From: Ancalomicrobiaceae bacterium S20
GTDB lineage: Bacteria > Pseudomonadota > Alphaproteobacteria > Rhizobiales > Ancalomicrobiaceae
Direction: 5' to 3'
Assembly (NCBI GenBank): GCA_040269895.1
Contig: CP158568.1
Span: 4,244,001 to 4,308,000, forward strand
Length of the DNA: 64,000 nucleotides
Of this stretch, positions 28,429 to 38,123 are shown in pieces; position 1 is the first letter of the stretch; each line of letters opens with the position of its first letter. Below the pieces are notes generated by a model. The model ran no database searches and was not told the DNA's origin. It saw only the letters and a program-made list of their open reading frames with translations. The position numbers and the translations under genes are program-made.

Positions 28429-29138
28429 GCGGTTTCCGCGCCACGGTGCTGACGCTCTATCCCGAGATGTTCCCGGGGCCGCTCGGCCTCTCGCTCTCGG
28501 GACGGGCGCTCGACCGTGGCGACTGGTCGCTCGATGTCGCCAACATCCGCGATGCGGCGACCGACCGGCATCGGTCGGTGGACGACACGCCGTCGGGCGG
28601 CGGACCGGGCATGGTCATGCGGGCCGACGTGGTCGCCCGCGCGATCGATACCGTGTCGCCCGCCGACGATCCCCGGCCGCGGCTCTACATGAGCCCGCGC
28701 GGCCGGCGGCTCGATCAGCGCCTCGTGCGCGATCTCGCGGCCGGTCCCGGCGTGGTGATCCTGTGCGGTCGCTTCGAGGGGCTCGACGAGCGGGTGATCG
28801 AAGGGCGCGGGCTGATCGAGGTCTCGATCGGCGACTACGTGCTCTCCGGCGGCGAACTCGCCGCGCAGGTGACGCTCGACGCGGTCGTCCGGCTGCTGCC
28901 GGGCGTGATGGGAAAGATCGAGTCCGGCTCGGAGGAGAGCTTCGAGGCCGGGCTCCTGGAATACCCGCAGTACACCCGGCCGCAGGTCTGGGAAGGGCGG
29001 GAGATACCGGAAATCCTCACCTCTGGCGACCATGGCCGCATTCGGGCATGGCGTCGGGCCGAGGCCGAACGGATCACGCGCGAACGGCGCCCGGATCTCT
29101 GGGACGCCTACCGGGCGGGGACGGACGGAACGACATGA
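28425..29138 (+). CDS. trmD: tRNA (guanine-N1)-methyltransferase TrmD
   Basis: SPOUT-class methyltransferase making m1G37 in tRNA, 237 residues. Trefoil-knot motifs are visible as [30 protein letters not shown] and [13 protein letters not shown]. It begins with GTG at 28425 overlapping the rimM stop, so translation is probably coupled. Confidence 0.96.
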   Translation: MSGFRATVLTLYPEMFPGPLGLSLSGRALDRGDWSLDVANIRDAATDRHRSVDDTPSGGGPGMVMRADVVARAIDTVSPADDPRPRLYMSPRGRRLDQRLVRDLAAGPGVVILCGRFEGLDERVIEGRGLIEVSIGDYVLSGGELAAQVTLDAVVRLLPGVMGKIESGSEESFEAGLLEYPQYTRPQVWEGREIPEILTSGDHGRIRAWRRAEAERITRERRPDLWDAYRAGTDGTT

Positions 29139-29332
29139 AGAATCACGGCAGGTCGGCCCTCGAGACCACGACGAGGGCATGACAAGCCGCGGAACTTCGA
29201 GTATAGGCAACGCCAACGCGAGAGTGGGCGCCGTCCGACCCGGTCGTGAGACCCGGTCGAATGTGCCCCGCGACAGGAACAACCGACGCCCGACGCGCAT
29301 CGCAGACGGCTCGACACATTCAAGGTGCAGTC

Positions 29333-29725
29333 ATGAACATCATCGAACAGCTCGATAAGGAGCAGATGGCCGCTATTGTCGAGAAGCGCGCCATCCCGGA
29401 CTTCGGTCCCGGCGATACCGTCCGCGTCAACGTCAAGGTCGTCGAAGGCACGCGCACCCGCGTGCAGGCCTACGAGGGCGTCTGCATCGCCCGCAACGGC
29501 GCCGGCCTGAACGAGAACTTCACCGTCCGCAAGATCTCCTACGGCGAGGGCGTGGAGCGCGTGTTCCCGGTCTACACTCCCCTGATCGAGTCGGTCGAGG
29601 TGGTTCGCCGCGGTAAGGTCCGTCGTGCCAAGCTCTATTACCTGCGTGGCCTGACCGGCAAGGCGGCCCGTATCGTCGAGAAGAAGCAGGACAACCGCAA
29701 GCAGGAAGCCAAGAAGACCGCCTGA
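29333..29725 (+). CDS. rplS: 50S ribosomal protein L19
   Basis: Large-subunit protein L19 at the subunit interface, 130 residues, with [20 protein letters not shown] and [19 protein letters not shown] intact. The 194-bp leader after trmD (29139-29332) is unusually long for this operon and may hold its own promoter or a regulatory structure; no known leader class is recognisable. Start chosen at 29333, where the family N-terminus begins; the Shine-Dalgarno (AAGGTG) is weak. Confidence 0.96.
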   Translation: MNIIEQLDKEQMAAIVEKRAIPDFGPGDTVRVNVKVVEGTRTRVQAYEGVCIARNGAGLNENFTVRKISYGEGVERVFPVYTPLIESVEVVRRGKVRRAKLYYLRGLTGKAARIVEKKQDNRKQEAKKTA

Positions 29726-29755
29726 GGTCTTCGGCCTGTTTCGGCAGTTTCGCAG

Positions 29756-29786
29756 CGCCGGTCGGGGCAACCCGGCCGGCGTTTTT
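29756..29786 (+). terminator. Rho-independent terminator of the ffh-rplS cluster
   Basis: Stem of 11 bp (29756-29766 with 29771-29781, one G-U pair), GCAA tetraloop, followed by TTTTT. It lies 30 bases after the rplS stop. Confidence 0.9.
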
Positions 29787-29955
29787 GCGTCTGGCTGTTC
29801 GTTGCGTCGGGCCGCTTCATGCATCCGGGCGCTCGGGCGATATTAAGCCTAACGAGAACTAAACATCGGCCGGGCGGCTGCGTGCCCTGGTCTCGCCCCG
29901 AACCGCGCCCCAGAGTCCCTGCTCGTAACGTTCTGTTAAGAGATCGGCTCGGGTC

Positions 29956-31134
29956 ATGCGGTATCGGGCACTCGACGGCTGGCGCGGCCTTTCAGCGCTC
30001 GGGGTGGCACTGTTCCACCTGAACGCGCTCGGACACTTCTCCGCGCTCGGCTTCGTCCAGAACAGCTTCCTGCTGGTCGACTTCTTCTTCGTGCTGAGCG
30101 GCTTCGTGATCACGCGCGCCAGTGCCGACACGCTGGGCGCCGGCCGGGGCGCGGGGCCATTTCTGGTGCGCCGGTTCGGCCGGGTCTATCCGCTGCATTT
30201 CGTCATGCTGGCGGCGTTCCTGGCGATGGAGTGCCTGAAGCTCTGGGCGTCCAGGCACGGCGCGGTGCTGAACACGCCGCCGTTCGCCGAGGCGAAGTCG
30301 CTCGCGACGCTGCCGAGCAACCTGCTCATGATCCAGTCGCTGGGCTTCTACGAACATCCGACCTGGAATTTTCCGGCCTGGAGCATCTCGGTCGAGTTCT
30401 GGACCTATGTCGTGTTCGCGCTGGTCTCGGTCGCGACCGCCGGGCGGACGCGGACGTGGTTTCTGGCCGGGCTGATGGTCGGATCATGGGCGGTCGTCGC
30501 GATGTTCTCCCGGCACGGGCAGGAGGTGATGGCGGATCTCGGCTTCTTCCGCTGCCTGTCGGGCTTCCTCGCCGGCCATTTCGTCGCGCGCATCGCCGAT
30601 CGGCTGCCGCGGCCGGGGCGCTTCGGAACGCTCGTCGAAGTCGGGGCGACCGTGCTCGCCGTCGGCTTTGTCAGCGTGGCGGGGACGTCCGCGCTCGGGT
30701 TTGCGGCGCCGCTCGTCTTCGCGGCCGTGGTCGCGGTGTTCGCGGCCGAGGCGGGGGCGCTGTCGCGCTGGCTCTCGACTGCGCCGCTGCAGGCGCTCGG
30801 CGCCTGGTCCTTCGCGATCTACATGCTGCACGTGTTCGTGCTGGAGAACCTGATCGGCCGCGTCGTGGTCATCGCCGAGCGGCATTTCGGCGTGGCCTTG
30901 ATCGGCGTCGGTCACGACCCGCTCGGCGGGGCGGACTATCCGCTGATCCTGCTCGGCGGCCGTTTCGAGGTCGATCTCCTGGCGATCGGATACCTCGCCG
31001 TGGTGATCCTGCTCGCGGCGGTCGCGCATCGTGTGGTCGAGATTCCGGCCCGCACCGCGTTCCGGCGGCTCGCCGACGGCCGCCTGCGCTTCGGGACGGC
31101 CCGCGCGGCCGGCGAACCGCGCGCGTCGGCGTAA
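29956..31134 (+). CDS. Membrane acyltransferase 3 family (OafA/YrhL-like)
   Basis: Integral membrane O-acyltransferase, 392 residues and about ten helices, transferring acetyl or another acyl group to an exported carbohydrate. The N-terminal R-x10-H signature is present as RALDGWRGLSALGVALFHLN and the following FVLSGFVITR segment is typical. No SGNH domain is fused. No polysaccharide genes lie nearby, so the acceptor is unknown. Its base use matches neighbours. The 170-bp space after rplS carries the terminator and an AT-richer stretch (29845-29870) suitable for a promoter. Confidence 0.88.
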   Translation: MRYRALDGWRGLSALGVALFHLNALGHFSALGFVQNSFLLVDFFFVLSGFVITRASADTLGAGRGAGPFLVRRFGRVYPLHFVMLAAFLAMECLKLWASRHGAVLNTPPFAEAKSLATLPSNLLMIQSLGFYEHPTWNFPAWSISVEFWTYVVFALVSVATAGRTRTWFLAGLMVGSWAVVAMFSRHGQEVMADLGFFRCLSGFLAGHFVARIADRLPRPGRFGTLVEVGATVLAVGFVSVAGTSALGFAAPLVFAAVVAVFAAEAGALSRWLSTAPLQALGAWSFAIYMLHVFVLENLIGRVVVIAERHFGVALIGVGHDPLGGADYPLILLGGRFEVDLLAIGYLAVVILLAAVAHRVVEIPARTAFRRLADGRLRFGTARAAGEPRASA

Positions 31135-31139
31135 ACGCA

Positions 31140-31163
31140 AACGGGCGCCGTACGGCGCCCGTT
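31140..31163. terminator. Bidirectional hairpin between acyltransferase and hemY genes
   Basis: Perfect 10-bp stem AACGGGCGCC (31140-31149) with GGCGCCCGTT (31154-31163), loop GTAC, in the 54-bp space between convergent genes. On the minus strand TTTGCGTTT follows, so it may end hemY transcription; on the plus strand the T-run is missing. Confidence 0.6.
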
Positions 31164-31188
31164 CGACGGGTCTCCTGCAACCTTCCTA

Positions 31189-32896
31189 TCAGCTGAAGAG
31201 GCGGAACCGCTTGGCGGCGGTATCCTCTTCCTCTTCGACATCGGCGCCGGCCGGGCCGGGATCGTCGGGGGCGCGGTTGAGGCCGACCGGCGGGATGGCC
31301 GGGCGGGACGCGGCGCCATCGGTCGCGACCGCGGCCGGCGTCACCGGCTTCATCGTCTCCGACTTCGGACCGACCACGACCTTTTCCGCCGCAGCGGGCT
31401 TCGGGGCCGCCTTGACGGGTTCAGGCTCGGGCGCGGCCGGCGTCGAGCGCCGCAGGCGCCGGTTCAGCCGGAGACGGAGTGGCCGGAGACGGAGTAGCCG
31501 GAGACGGGGCGGAAGGCCCGGACGGACCCGCACCGAGCTCGATCGTCTTGGCGGATGCAGCCGGGGGCGCGATCTCTTCCTCTTCGATCGCGAGCAGGTG
31601 GTCGTCGCCGGTGAGGCTCTCGGGCGGCACCTTCCATTCGAAGGCGTCGAGCTTGCCGGTCGCTGGCGACACCGGCATCCAGGTGTCCGATACGAAGCCT
31701 TCCGCGACCCAGGCCGGATCGCGCGGCGCGCGCACCGCGCGGGCGAGCCAGCCGCGCGCGGCGTTGCGGTCGCCGTGCTGGCGGGTCTCGATCTCGGCCA
31801 TCAGCAGGCAGACGCGCCGGGTCGGCACCTCGGCGATCAGCGGCTTCAGCGCGGTGCGGGCGCCGTCGAAGTCGCCGGCGTCGAGCGAGCCCCAGGCGAT
31901 CGCGAAGGCGCCTTCGGGATGGTTGGCGCGCACGCGGCCGAGCTCGCGGATGCGGGTCAGGCGATCCTGCACCGAGTCGCCCGGACGCAGATAGGCGTAG
32001 GCGCGGGCGAGATCGGGATGTGGGTCGAGCCGCCAGGTGCTCTCGATCACGCGCGCGGCCTTGCGGACGTCGCCGCCGCGCGCGAGCAGGCGGGCGGCCA
32101 GAACCGAGGCCGGTACCAGCTCGGGCGCCAGGCCATGGGCTTCCATGGCGAGGTTCTTGGCGCGCTCCGGTTCACCCTGTTCGAGCTCGCCGGCGAGCGC
32201 GGTCAGTGCGACGGCGCGCAGCCGCTTGGCGGCGGCCTTGTCGATCACCTTGTTGCGGGCGTTGCGATCGATGGTGGCGAGCGCGTCTTCCCAGTCGTGG
32301 GTCTGGGCCTGGAACTCGAGCAGGGCCTGACCGGCCCAGCCGATGCGCGGCTGGGTGTTGTGGGCCTCTTCCGCGAAGTGCCGGGCCGCTTCGGCCTCGC
32401 CATAGCGGGACGCCTCGACATAGAGGCCGCGCAGGCCGAGCAGGCGGGTGTCCGGCTCCTTCGCCATGCGCTCGAAGGCGGCCCGCGCGCGGTCGCGGTC
32501 GCCGGTCAGCTGGGCGGCCTGTGCTTCGAGCAGCAGCGCGAGCGGCTCGTCGCCGAGGATGCGGCGCGCCTCGATCGCGAGCCGGCCGGCCTGCGACGGG
32601 TCGCCGGCGCCGACCGCGATCATGCCCTGCGACAGCGCGCGCCAGCCGCGCTCGCGGCGGCGGCGTTCGAAGAAGGCGCCGATCAGGCTCGGGGTGTTCC
32701 AGACACCGCGCAGCACCGCGACGACGGCCATCACGATCAGGATCAGCACGGCGATGGCGATACCGACGGTCATCACGTCGGTTTCGGTGCGATAACCGAG
32801 CCAGTCGACCGCGACGGCGCCGTTGTGATCGGCGAGCCAGGAGAAGCCGAGCGCGGCGGCGGCGAGGAACGCGAAGAACAGGACGAGCTTCAACAT
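31189..32896 (-). CDS. hemY: HemY-type TPR membrane protein of the heme operon, frameshifted as sequenced
   Basis: Alphaproteobacterial HemY (COG3898), a protein with two N-terminal helices (residues 1-22 and about 41-64) and a large TPR-like domain; its exact role is unknown and it is not protoporphyrinogen oxidase. The start at 32896 reads MLKLVLFFAFLAAAALGFSW. The first frame stops at 31421. The conserved rhizobial tail (NRAPDDPGPAG, AAKRFRLF) continues in the next frame to 31189. A one-base excess (or two-base loss) near 31440-31500, at a 15-bp repeat tract, explains this; corrected length about 568 residues. Follows the Mic60 homologue by 12 bp. Confidence 0.82.
31468..31507 (-). repeat. 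15-bp tandem repeat in the hemY tail
   Basis: Units CCGGAGACGGAGTGG (31468-31482), CCGGAGACGGAGTAG (31483-31497) and a partial third copy. On the minus strand they code for SPATP repeats. The adjoining region is where the reading frame of hemY is lost. Confidence 0.75.
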
Positions 32897-32908
32897 TCGC
32901 TTATGGCC

Positions 32909-34888
32909 TCACTGGCTCGGCTGGGAGAGCTTGGCGAGCACGGCGCCGGTGACGGCGGTGAGCGCCTTGTCGGCGGCGACGCGGGCCTTCAGCGCCTGCG
33001 CCCAGGCCTCGGAGACCCTCTTTCCGGCGTCGGGGAGCGCGTCCCATTCGGCCGCGGCGCCGGCGAAGTCGCCCTTGCCGAGCTTGGCCTCGATCCGGGC
33101 GACGATCGCGCCCGGACCCGAGCCGGCCGCCTCGCCCTCGGGGCGGATGCGGACGACGCGGGTCGCGTTGTTGAAGATCGCGCCGAACACGCCGGCTTCG
33201 TTGCCGACCGGCTTCGGCTCGGTCACATCGAGGATTGCCGGCGCGATCGCCTTGAAATCGGCGGCGAGCTTCGCCGGCGTGGAGACGCCGGTCGCAGCGA
33301 AGGGCGCGAGCGGCTTCAGTTCGACCGAACCGCCGGCGATGCCGGTCGCGGTGTCGAGTTCGCCCTGATAGGGGCGGCCGGCATCGACCGCGGCGCGCAG
33401 CGCGCCGAGCGAGACGGCGAGGATCGCGTCACGGCGGGCGGCGGCGCCGTCCTTGGTCCAGGCTTCGAGCTTGCCGACCGTGGTGCCGAGAGCGGCGACG
33501 CGGCCGTCGATCGCGTCGGTCTTCTGCGCGATGCCGTCGACGGCCTTGCCGACGTCGGCCTTGATCGTGTCGATGGTGGCGACGCGCTGGCCGAGATCGG
33601 CAATCTTGGTGCCCGCCTGTTGCTGGCCGCTCGCCAGCGCCTTGATGTCGCTGGCGAAGGCTTCGACCGCAGTGATGCGGGTCAGAGCGCCGTCGACGGT
33701 GGCGCGCACGTCCTCGAGCGAGGCGATGCGGCCCTGCAGCCGCTCCATCGCCTTCTTCTGCTCGTCGGTGAAGCTCTGCAGGTTGGCCTGCGTCGCGGCC
33801 GAGGCGTCGAGCAGGCGCTTGGACAGGGCGCGCGCGTCGGACTCGAACACGCCCATGCGCGCCTTGAGGTCGCCGTTGGCTTCCTCCAAGGCGGCGCGGG
33901 CGCTGGCGAGGTCCGCGGTCGCCTTGGTGCCGGCGTCGGTGACGCTCTGGGTCAGCTTGGCGATTGCGGCGTCGTATTCGGTCTTGGTCGGGCTCGGCGG
34001 CGGTGCCGGCTTGGTTTCGATCGCCTCGACGCGGGAGCGAAGGGCGGCGAGATCGGCGGCGCGCGCCTCGATTGCCTTGGCGTTGTCGGCGGCGGCGGAC
34101 CGGGCGGCATCGACGGCGGCCGGTTCGACCTTGGGCAGCGCCTTCAGCGCCGCATCCAGCTCGGCGAGGCGCTTCTCGATCGGGGTGAGGTCGACCGCCG
34201 CGCCGGTCGTCGGGCGCGCGGAGAGGTCGGCGATCTTCTTTTCGAGCGCGGCGACGTCGGCCGGGGCTCCGGTGGTACCGGAGCCGCCGGCGCCTGGCCA
34301 GTTGCCGCTCGCGGCGAGGCCCCAGGCGGCGCCGAGGCCGAGCACGCCGCCGACGAGCGCGGCGGCGATCGGCATGGCGAGGCCGGGCTTCTGCTCGGCG
34401 GCGACGGGCGCCGTCGTCGCGGACGGCCGTGCCTCGGACGAGGTTTCGGCCGAGGCGCCGATCGATGCATCCGGAGATGCGGATGCGTCGGCGGTGGTCG
34501 CCTCGATCGTGCTCGGGTTCAGCGGCTCGGACGAAGCCGAGGCTTCGGTGACCGTCTCGGGAGAGGCCGGGGCCGGATCGGCCGGCGTCTCGGACGCGGG
34601 GTGGGCGGTGCCGGATGTGGCGGCGTGGGTGGCGCCGGCGGCCGTGGTCTCGGCCTCCGTAGCCTCCGCCGGCGCGGCCTCCGGAGCCGTGGCGCCGGTG
34701 GCTACGGTTTCGGGCGCGGGATCCGGGTTGGTGGGCTGCGGCGTCTCGCCTTCGCGGGGCTCGACGCGCACCGATGCGGCCTGCAGGTCGATGGTGATCG
34801 GATCGCGCCGGCCGGTGTTGTCGCCGCCGTCGTTGCGACCCGCATCCTGACGCGACTTGTCTGCGCCGCTGCCCTTGCCCTTGGCCAT
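32909..34888 (-). CDS. Mitofilin/Mic60 homologue (COG4223 inner-membrane protein)
   Basis: Alphaproteobacterial homologue of mitochondrial Mic60, 659 residues. Layout: acidic disordered N-terminus (1-168, rich in A, T, E, S), one membrane helix (170-193, AMPIAAALVGGVLGLGAAWG), long coiled-coil region (about 211-500) and a C-terminal mitofilin-like domain (GAIFNNATRVVRIRPEG, ALPDAGKRVSEAWAQALKAR). Known bacterial Mic60s shape intracytoplasmic membranes and bind outer-membrane partners. Location between hemD and hemY is the classical alphaproteobacterial context. The ATG at 34888 has GGGAG upstream; longer frames have no family support. The 201-bp gap to hemD contains an 18-bp perfect palindrome (34931-34948). 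Confidence 0.88.
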   Translation of the reverse strand: MAKGKGSGADKSRQDAGRNDGGDNTGRRDPITIDLQAASVRVEPREGETPQPTNPDPAPETVATGATAPEAAPAEATEAETTAAGATHAATSGTAHPASETPADPAPASPETVTEASASSEPLNPSTIEATTADASASPDASIGASAETSSEARPSATTAPVAAEQKPGLAMPIAAALVGGVLGLGAAWGLAASGNWPGAGGSGTTGAPADVAALEKKIADLSARPTTGAAVDLTPIEKRLAELDAALKALPKVEPAAVDAARSAAADNAKAIEARAADLAALRSRVEAIETKPAPPPSPTKTEYDAAIAKLTQSVTDAGTKATADLASARAALEEANGDLKARMGVFESDARALSKRLLDASAATQANLQSFTDEQKKAMERLQGRIASLEDVRATVDGALTRITAVEAFASDIKALASGQQQAGTKIADLGQRVATIDTIKADVGKAVDGIAQKTDAIDGRVAALGTTVGKLEAWTKDGAAARRDAILAVSLGALRAAVDAGRPYQGELDTATGIAGGSVELKPLAPFAATGVSTPAKLAADFKAIAPAILDVTEPKPVGNEAGVFGAIFNNATRVVRIRPEGEAAGSGPGAIVARIEAKLGKGDFAGAAAEWDALPDAGKRVSEAWAQALKARVAADKALTAVTGAVLAKLSQPSQ

Positions 34889-35089
34889 TCCGTTCTCCCT
34901 GCACGAGCCCTCGTCGGGTCCGGTGCCGCCCGGTGGCCCGGGCCACCGAGGACACGACGGTCGGCGACCGGTCCCGGTTCCGCTCACATCGCCGCCCGAT
35001 CGCGGCGGGCGCATGGCGAAGTCGCCGGGCCCGCGCTCATCGAAGCGGCGTTCGTCTCGTCCTTGGCGCAAACCCCTAGCCGCGCTTCT

Positions 35090-35800
35090 TTAACGGAGTG
35101 TGGCGAGCAGGCTCTCCGCGGTCGGTTCGTCGGCGACGACCACCCGCTGAAAGCCGGCCTCGGCCACACGGGCCGCTACGGGAGCGGATATAGCATGGAC
35201 CGTCGGAGCCGGCCAATTCCGGCCTTCGAAGGCCTCAGTCAGGCGACTGACAAACAGGTCGGCCGTCCGTTTCGAATAGAGCAGCACGGCTCGGATCGAC
35301 CCGTCGGCGAGGGCCGCCACGGTTGCCGGATCGAGATGGTCGGACGGGTCCATCCGGTAGATCTCGCTGGTGACGACCGTCAGTCCGTCCGGCGCGAGCC
35401 GGCCGGCGAGATCGCCGCTGCGGTCGACGCCGGCGGCATAGAGCACCGCGCCCCCGGCGGGATCGCAGGCCGCGAGCAGCCGGCCGGCCAGATCCTCCCA
35501 GGTGCCGCCGGCCGAGCGCACGTCGGCGAAGCCCGCGTCGCGGGCGGCGGCGGCGGTCGCGTCGCCGACGGTGAAGACGGGCTTGTCTCGATAGGCGCCG
35601 ATCTCGGGATGCTGGCCGAGAAGCCGGGCGGCGGCCCGGCTGGTCAGCGCCACGGCCTGGATGCCGGCCGGGTCGGGCAGGGCGGCGTCCAGCGGCCGGG
35701 GCACCAGAAGCGGGTCGACGATCGGGTCATGCCCCATCGCGCGTAGCCGGTCCGCGGTGGTCGAGGCCTCGGGTTCCGGGCGCGTGACGAGAACCCGCAT
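35090..35800 (-). CDS. hemD: Uroporphyrinogen-III synthase HemD
   Basis: Closes hydroxymethylbilane to uroporphyrinogen III, 236 residues. Sequence is divergent as usual for this family, but MRVLVTRPEPEASTTADRL, VFTVGDATAAAARDAGF and VLLYSKRTADLFVSRL are recognisable. Starts 14 bp after the hemC stop, so co-transcribed with it. Confidence 0.9.
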   Translation of the reverse strand: MRVLVTRPEPEASTTADRLRAMGHDPIVDPLLVPRPLDAALPDPAGIQAVALTSRAAARLLGQHPEIGAYRDKPVFTVGDATAAAARDAGFADVRSAGGTWEDLAGRLLAACDPAGGAVLYAAGVDRSGDLAGRLAPDGLTVVTSEIYRMDPSDHLDPATVAALADGSIRAVLLYSKRTADLFVSRLTEAFEGRNWPAPTVHAISAPVAARVAEAGFQRVVVADEPTAESLLATLR

Positions 35801-35814
35801 CCCTGGAGCCCCGC

Positions 35815-36804
35815 TCAGACGCCGAGCGAGGCGAAGAAATCGGCGCCGCCGCGGATGCGCAGGGCCTCGCCGGCCTCGCGGCCGATCGCGGCCGCGCGTT
35901 CCGGCTCGCCTTCTGCGGAGATTGCATGCGCCTGCTGGCCGTCCGGCCGCAGGATCAGGCCGCGGAACTGCAACCGCTCGCCGTCGACGGTCGCGAGACC
36001 GGCGATCGGCGTGCGGCAGGAGCCGTCGAGTTCGCGCAGGAAGGCGCGTTCGCAGATCAGCGCCGCGGCGGTCTCGGGATGGTGGATCAGGCCGACCAGC
36101 TCGTTGACCTCGCGCTCGTCCGCCTTGGTCTCGATGCAGATCGCGCCCTGACCGACGGCGGGAAGAAAGTCCTCGGCCGGAATCAGGCTCGCGATCTCGT
36201 GGTCGAGACCGAGCCGCTTCAGGCCGGCATAGGCGAGCAGCGTCGCGTCGACGACGCCCTCGTCGAGCTTGCGCAACCGGGTCTGCACGTTGCCGCGATA
36301 GTTCACCACCGCGAGGTCGGGGCGCAGCCGCTTCACCATCGCCTGCCGGCGTAGCGAGGCGGTGCCGACCACCGAGCCCGGCGGCAGTTCGGCGAGCGTC
36401 TTGGCCTTGCGCGAGATGAAGGCATCGCGCACGTCCTCGCGGGGCAGGAAGGCGGACAGGATCAGCCCGTCCGGCAGGATCGTCGGCATGTCCTTCGAGG
36501 AATGGACGGCGAGATCGATGGTACGCTCCTCGAGCGCGTCCTCGATCTCCTTGGTGAACAGTCCCTTGCCGCCGACCTCGGCGAGCGGCCGATCCTGGAT
36601 GCGGTCGCCGGAGGTCGACATCACGACGATCTCGAACCGGTCCTGGGCGAGCCCGGTCGCGGCCATCAGGCGGTCGCGGACCTCGTGGGCCTGCGCCAGC
36701 GCCAGCGCGCTGCCCCGCGTTCCGATCCGCCAGATCCGCGTCGACCCTGCCGTCGCGCTGCCGTTGTGCGCTGCCGAAGCGTCCGATTGCCCGTGGGATT
36801 GCAC
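35815..36804 (-). CDS. hemC: Hydroxymethylbilane synthase HemC
   Basis: Porphobilinogen deaminase, 329 residues, polymerising four porphobilinogens. Catalytic aspartate is in HSSKDMP (D105) and the dipyrromethane-binding cysteine is C263 in [12 protein letters not shown]. First gene of the hemC-hemD-Mic60-hemY operon. Start at 36804 adds a 24-residue polar leader before [15 protein letters not shown]; an internal start is possible but no better SD is seen. Divergent from tsaD. Confidence 0.95.
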   Translation of the reverse strand: MQSHGQSDASAAHNGSATAGSTRIWRIGTRGSALALAQAHEVRDRLMAATGLAQDRFEIVVMSTSGDRIQDRPLAEVGGKGLFTKEIEDALEERTIDLAVHSSKDMPTILPDGLILSAFLPREDVRDAFISRKAKTLAELPPGSVVGTASLRRQAMVKRLRPDLAVVNYRGNVQTRLRKLDEGVVDATLLAYAGLKRLGLDHEIASLIPAEDFLPAVGQGAICIETKADEREVNELVGLIHHPETAAALICERAFLRELDGSCRTPIAGLATVDGERLQFRGLILRPDGQQAHAISAEGEPERAAAIGREAGEALRIRGGADFFASLGV

Positions 36805-37004
36805 GTGGTTCCGTCCCGATGCTAGAGCAGGTCCGGCTCGCCGCCGGACGCCGGCCTCCCCATGGCCGGCTCAGTTTCGATCTTCTCTAGAGGAGATCCG
36901 AACGGTGCGCCATCGTTGTTACCCCGATGCCGTTGCGTGCCGCATCGGCCGAGATCCGCGCGGCTCCGAGCCTTCGCGCCAACCACGATCCGCCCCGGTC
37001 CGCA

Positions 37005-38123
37005 ATGCCCAGATCCGCGACGCCATCCGCCGGGACGACCGGCGAGATCCTGATCCTAGGGATCGAGACGAGCTGCGACGAGACCGCCGCGGCGGTGGTC
37101 GCGCGCGGACCCGACGGGCAGGGCCGGATCCTCGCCAATGTCGTGCGCTCGCAGATCGAGGAACATGCCGTGTTCGGCGGCGTGGTGCCGGAAATCGCGG
37201 CGCGCGCGCATGTCGAGTTGCTGGACGGCATCGTCGCGGCCGCGCTCGCCGATGCCGGGGTCGGCTTCGGCGACCTTGCGGCGGTCTCGGCGACCGCCGG
37301 CCCGGGCCTGATCGGCGGCGTCATCGTCGGGTTGATGACGGCCAAGGCGATCGCCATGACGCATCGCCTGCCGCTCGTCGCGGTCAATCATCTCGAAGGT
37401 CATGCGCTGACGGCGCGCATGACCGATCAACTCGCCTTCCCCTATCTGCTGCTGCTCGTCTCGGGCGGTCACACGCAGTTCGTCGCCGTGCACGGGCTCG
37501 GCCGCTACGAGCGGCTCGGCACCACCATCGACGATGCCCTCGGCGAGGCCTTCGACAAGACCGCCAAGATGCTCGGCCTACCCTATCCGGGCGGACCGGC
37601 GGTCGAGCGTGTGGCGCGCGACGGCGACCCGACCCGCTTCGATCTGCCGCGGCCCTATCTCGGCCGCGACAGCCTCGATTTCTCGTTCTCCGGCCTGAAG
37701 ACCGCGGTCCGGCAGGCGGCCGCGGCGGTCGCGCCGCTGACCGAGCGCGACGTCGCCGATCTCGCCGCCTCGTTCCAGGCCGCCGTCACCGATGTGATCG
37801 GCCGCAAGGTCGAGCGCGCGCTGGAACGGTTCCGGCGCGCGACCGGGGTCGCCGAGCCGGTGCTGGTCGCCGCTGGCGGTGTCGCGGCCAACAAGGCGAT
37901 CGGGGCGGCGCTCGGGGCCGCCGCCGCGAAGGTCGGCGGCCGCGTGGTCGTGCCGCCGCCGAAGCTCTGCACCGACAATGGCGCGATGATCGCCTGGGCC
38001 GGCGCCGAACGGCTCGCGGCCGGGCTGATCGACGGGCTCGACGCCCCGGCCCGCGCGCGCTGGCCGCTCGATGCCGACGCGGCGCCGAAGCTCGGTTCCG
38101 GCCAGCTCGGGGCCAAGGCATGA
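37005..38123 (+). CDS. tsaD: tRNA t6A threonylcarbamoyltransferase TsaD
   Basis: ASKHA-fold enzyme that transfers threonylcarbamoyl to A37 of tRNAs, 372 residues from the chosen ATG. Core motifs: [14 protein letters not shown], metal-binding H129 and H133 in [24 protein letters not shown] and GGVAANKAI. The ATG at 37005 is nearest the conserved start; another at 36927 would add 26 residues without family support, and neither has a strong SD. Overlaps gpsA by four bases (ATGA). The product is the substrate of MtaB encoded at 16.4 kb. Confidence 0.94.
   Translation: MPRSATPSAGTTGEILILGIETSCDETAAAVVARGPDGQGRILANVVRSQIEEHAVFGGVVPEIAARAHVELLDGIVAAALADAGVGFGDLAAVSATAGPGLIGGVIVGLMTAKAIAMTHRLPLVAVNHLEGHALTARMTDQLAFPYLLLLVSGGHTQFVAVHGLGRYERLGTTIDDALGEAFDKTAKMLGLPYPGGPAVERVARDGDPTRFDLPRPYLGRDSLDFSFSGLKTAVRQAAAAVAPLTERDVADLAASFQAAVTDVIGRKVERALERFRRATGVAEPVLVAAGGVAANKAIGAALGAAAAKVGGRVVVPPPKLCTDNGAMIAWAGAERLAAGLIDGLDAPARARWPLDADAAPKLGSGQLGAKA

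Noticed and set aside
31189-32896. Calling the HemY-type protein protoporphyrinogen oxidase
   Set aside because: It has two membrane helices and a TPR-like domain and no FAD-binding motif; the shared name is historical.
31031-35746. A very long plus-strand open frame (over 1,500 codons) opposite the heme/Mic60 operon
   Set aside because: It is antisense to well-recognised genes, has arginine/glycine-rich composition typical of complementary frames in GC-rich DNA and no family features.
36905-37004. A GTG-started leader peptide before tsaD with an AGGAG-type SD (36891-36896)
   Set aside because: The frame is open only as a shadow through tsaD and has no conservation argument; kept out for lack of support.
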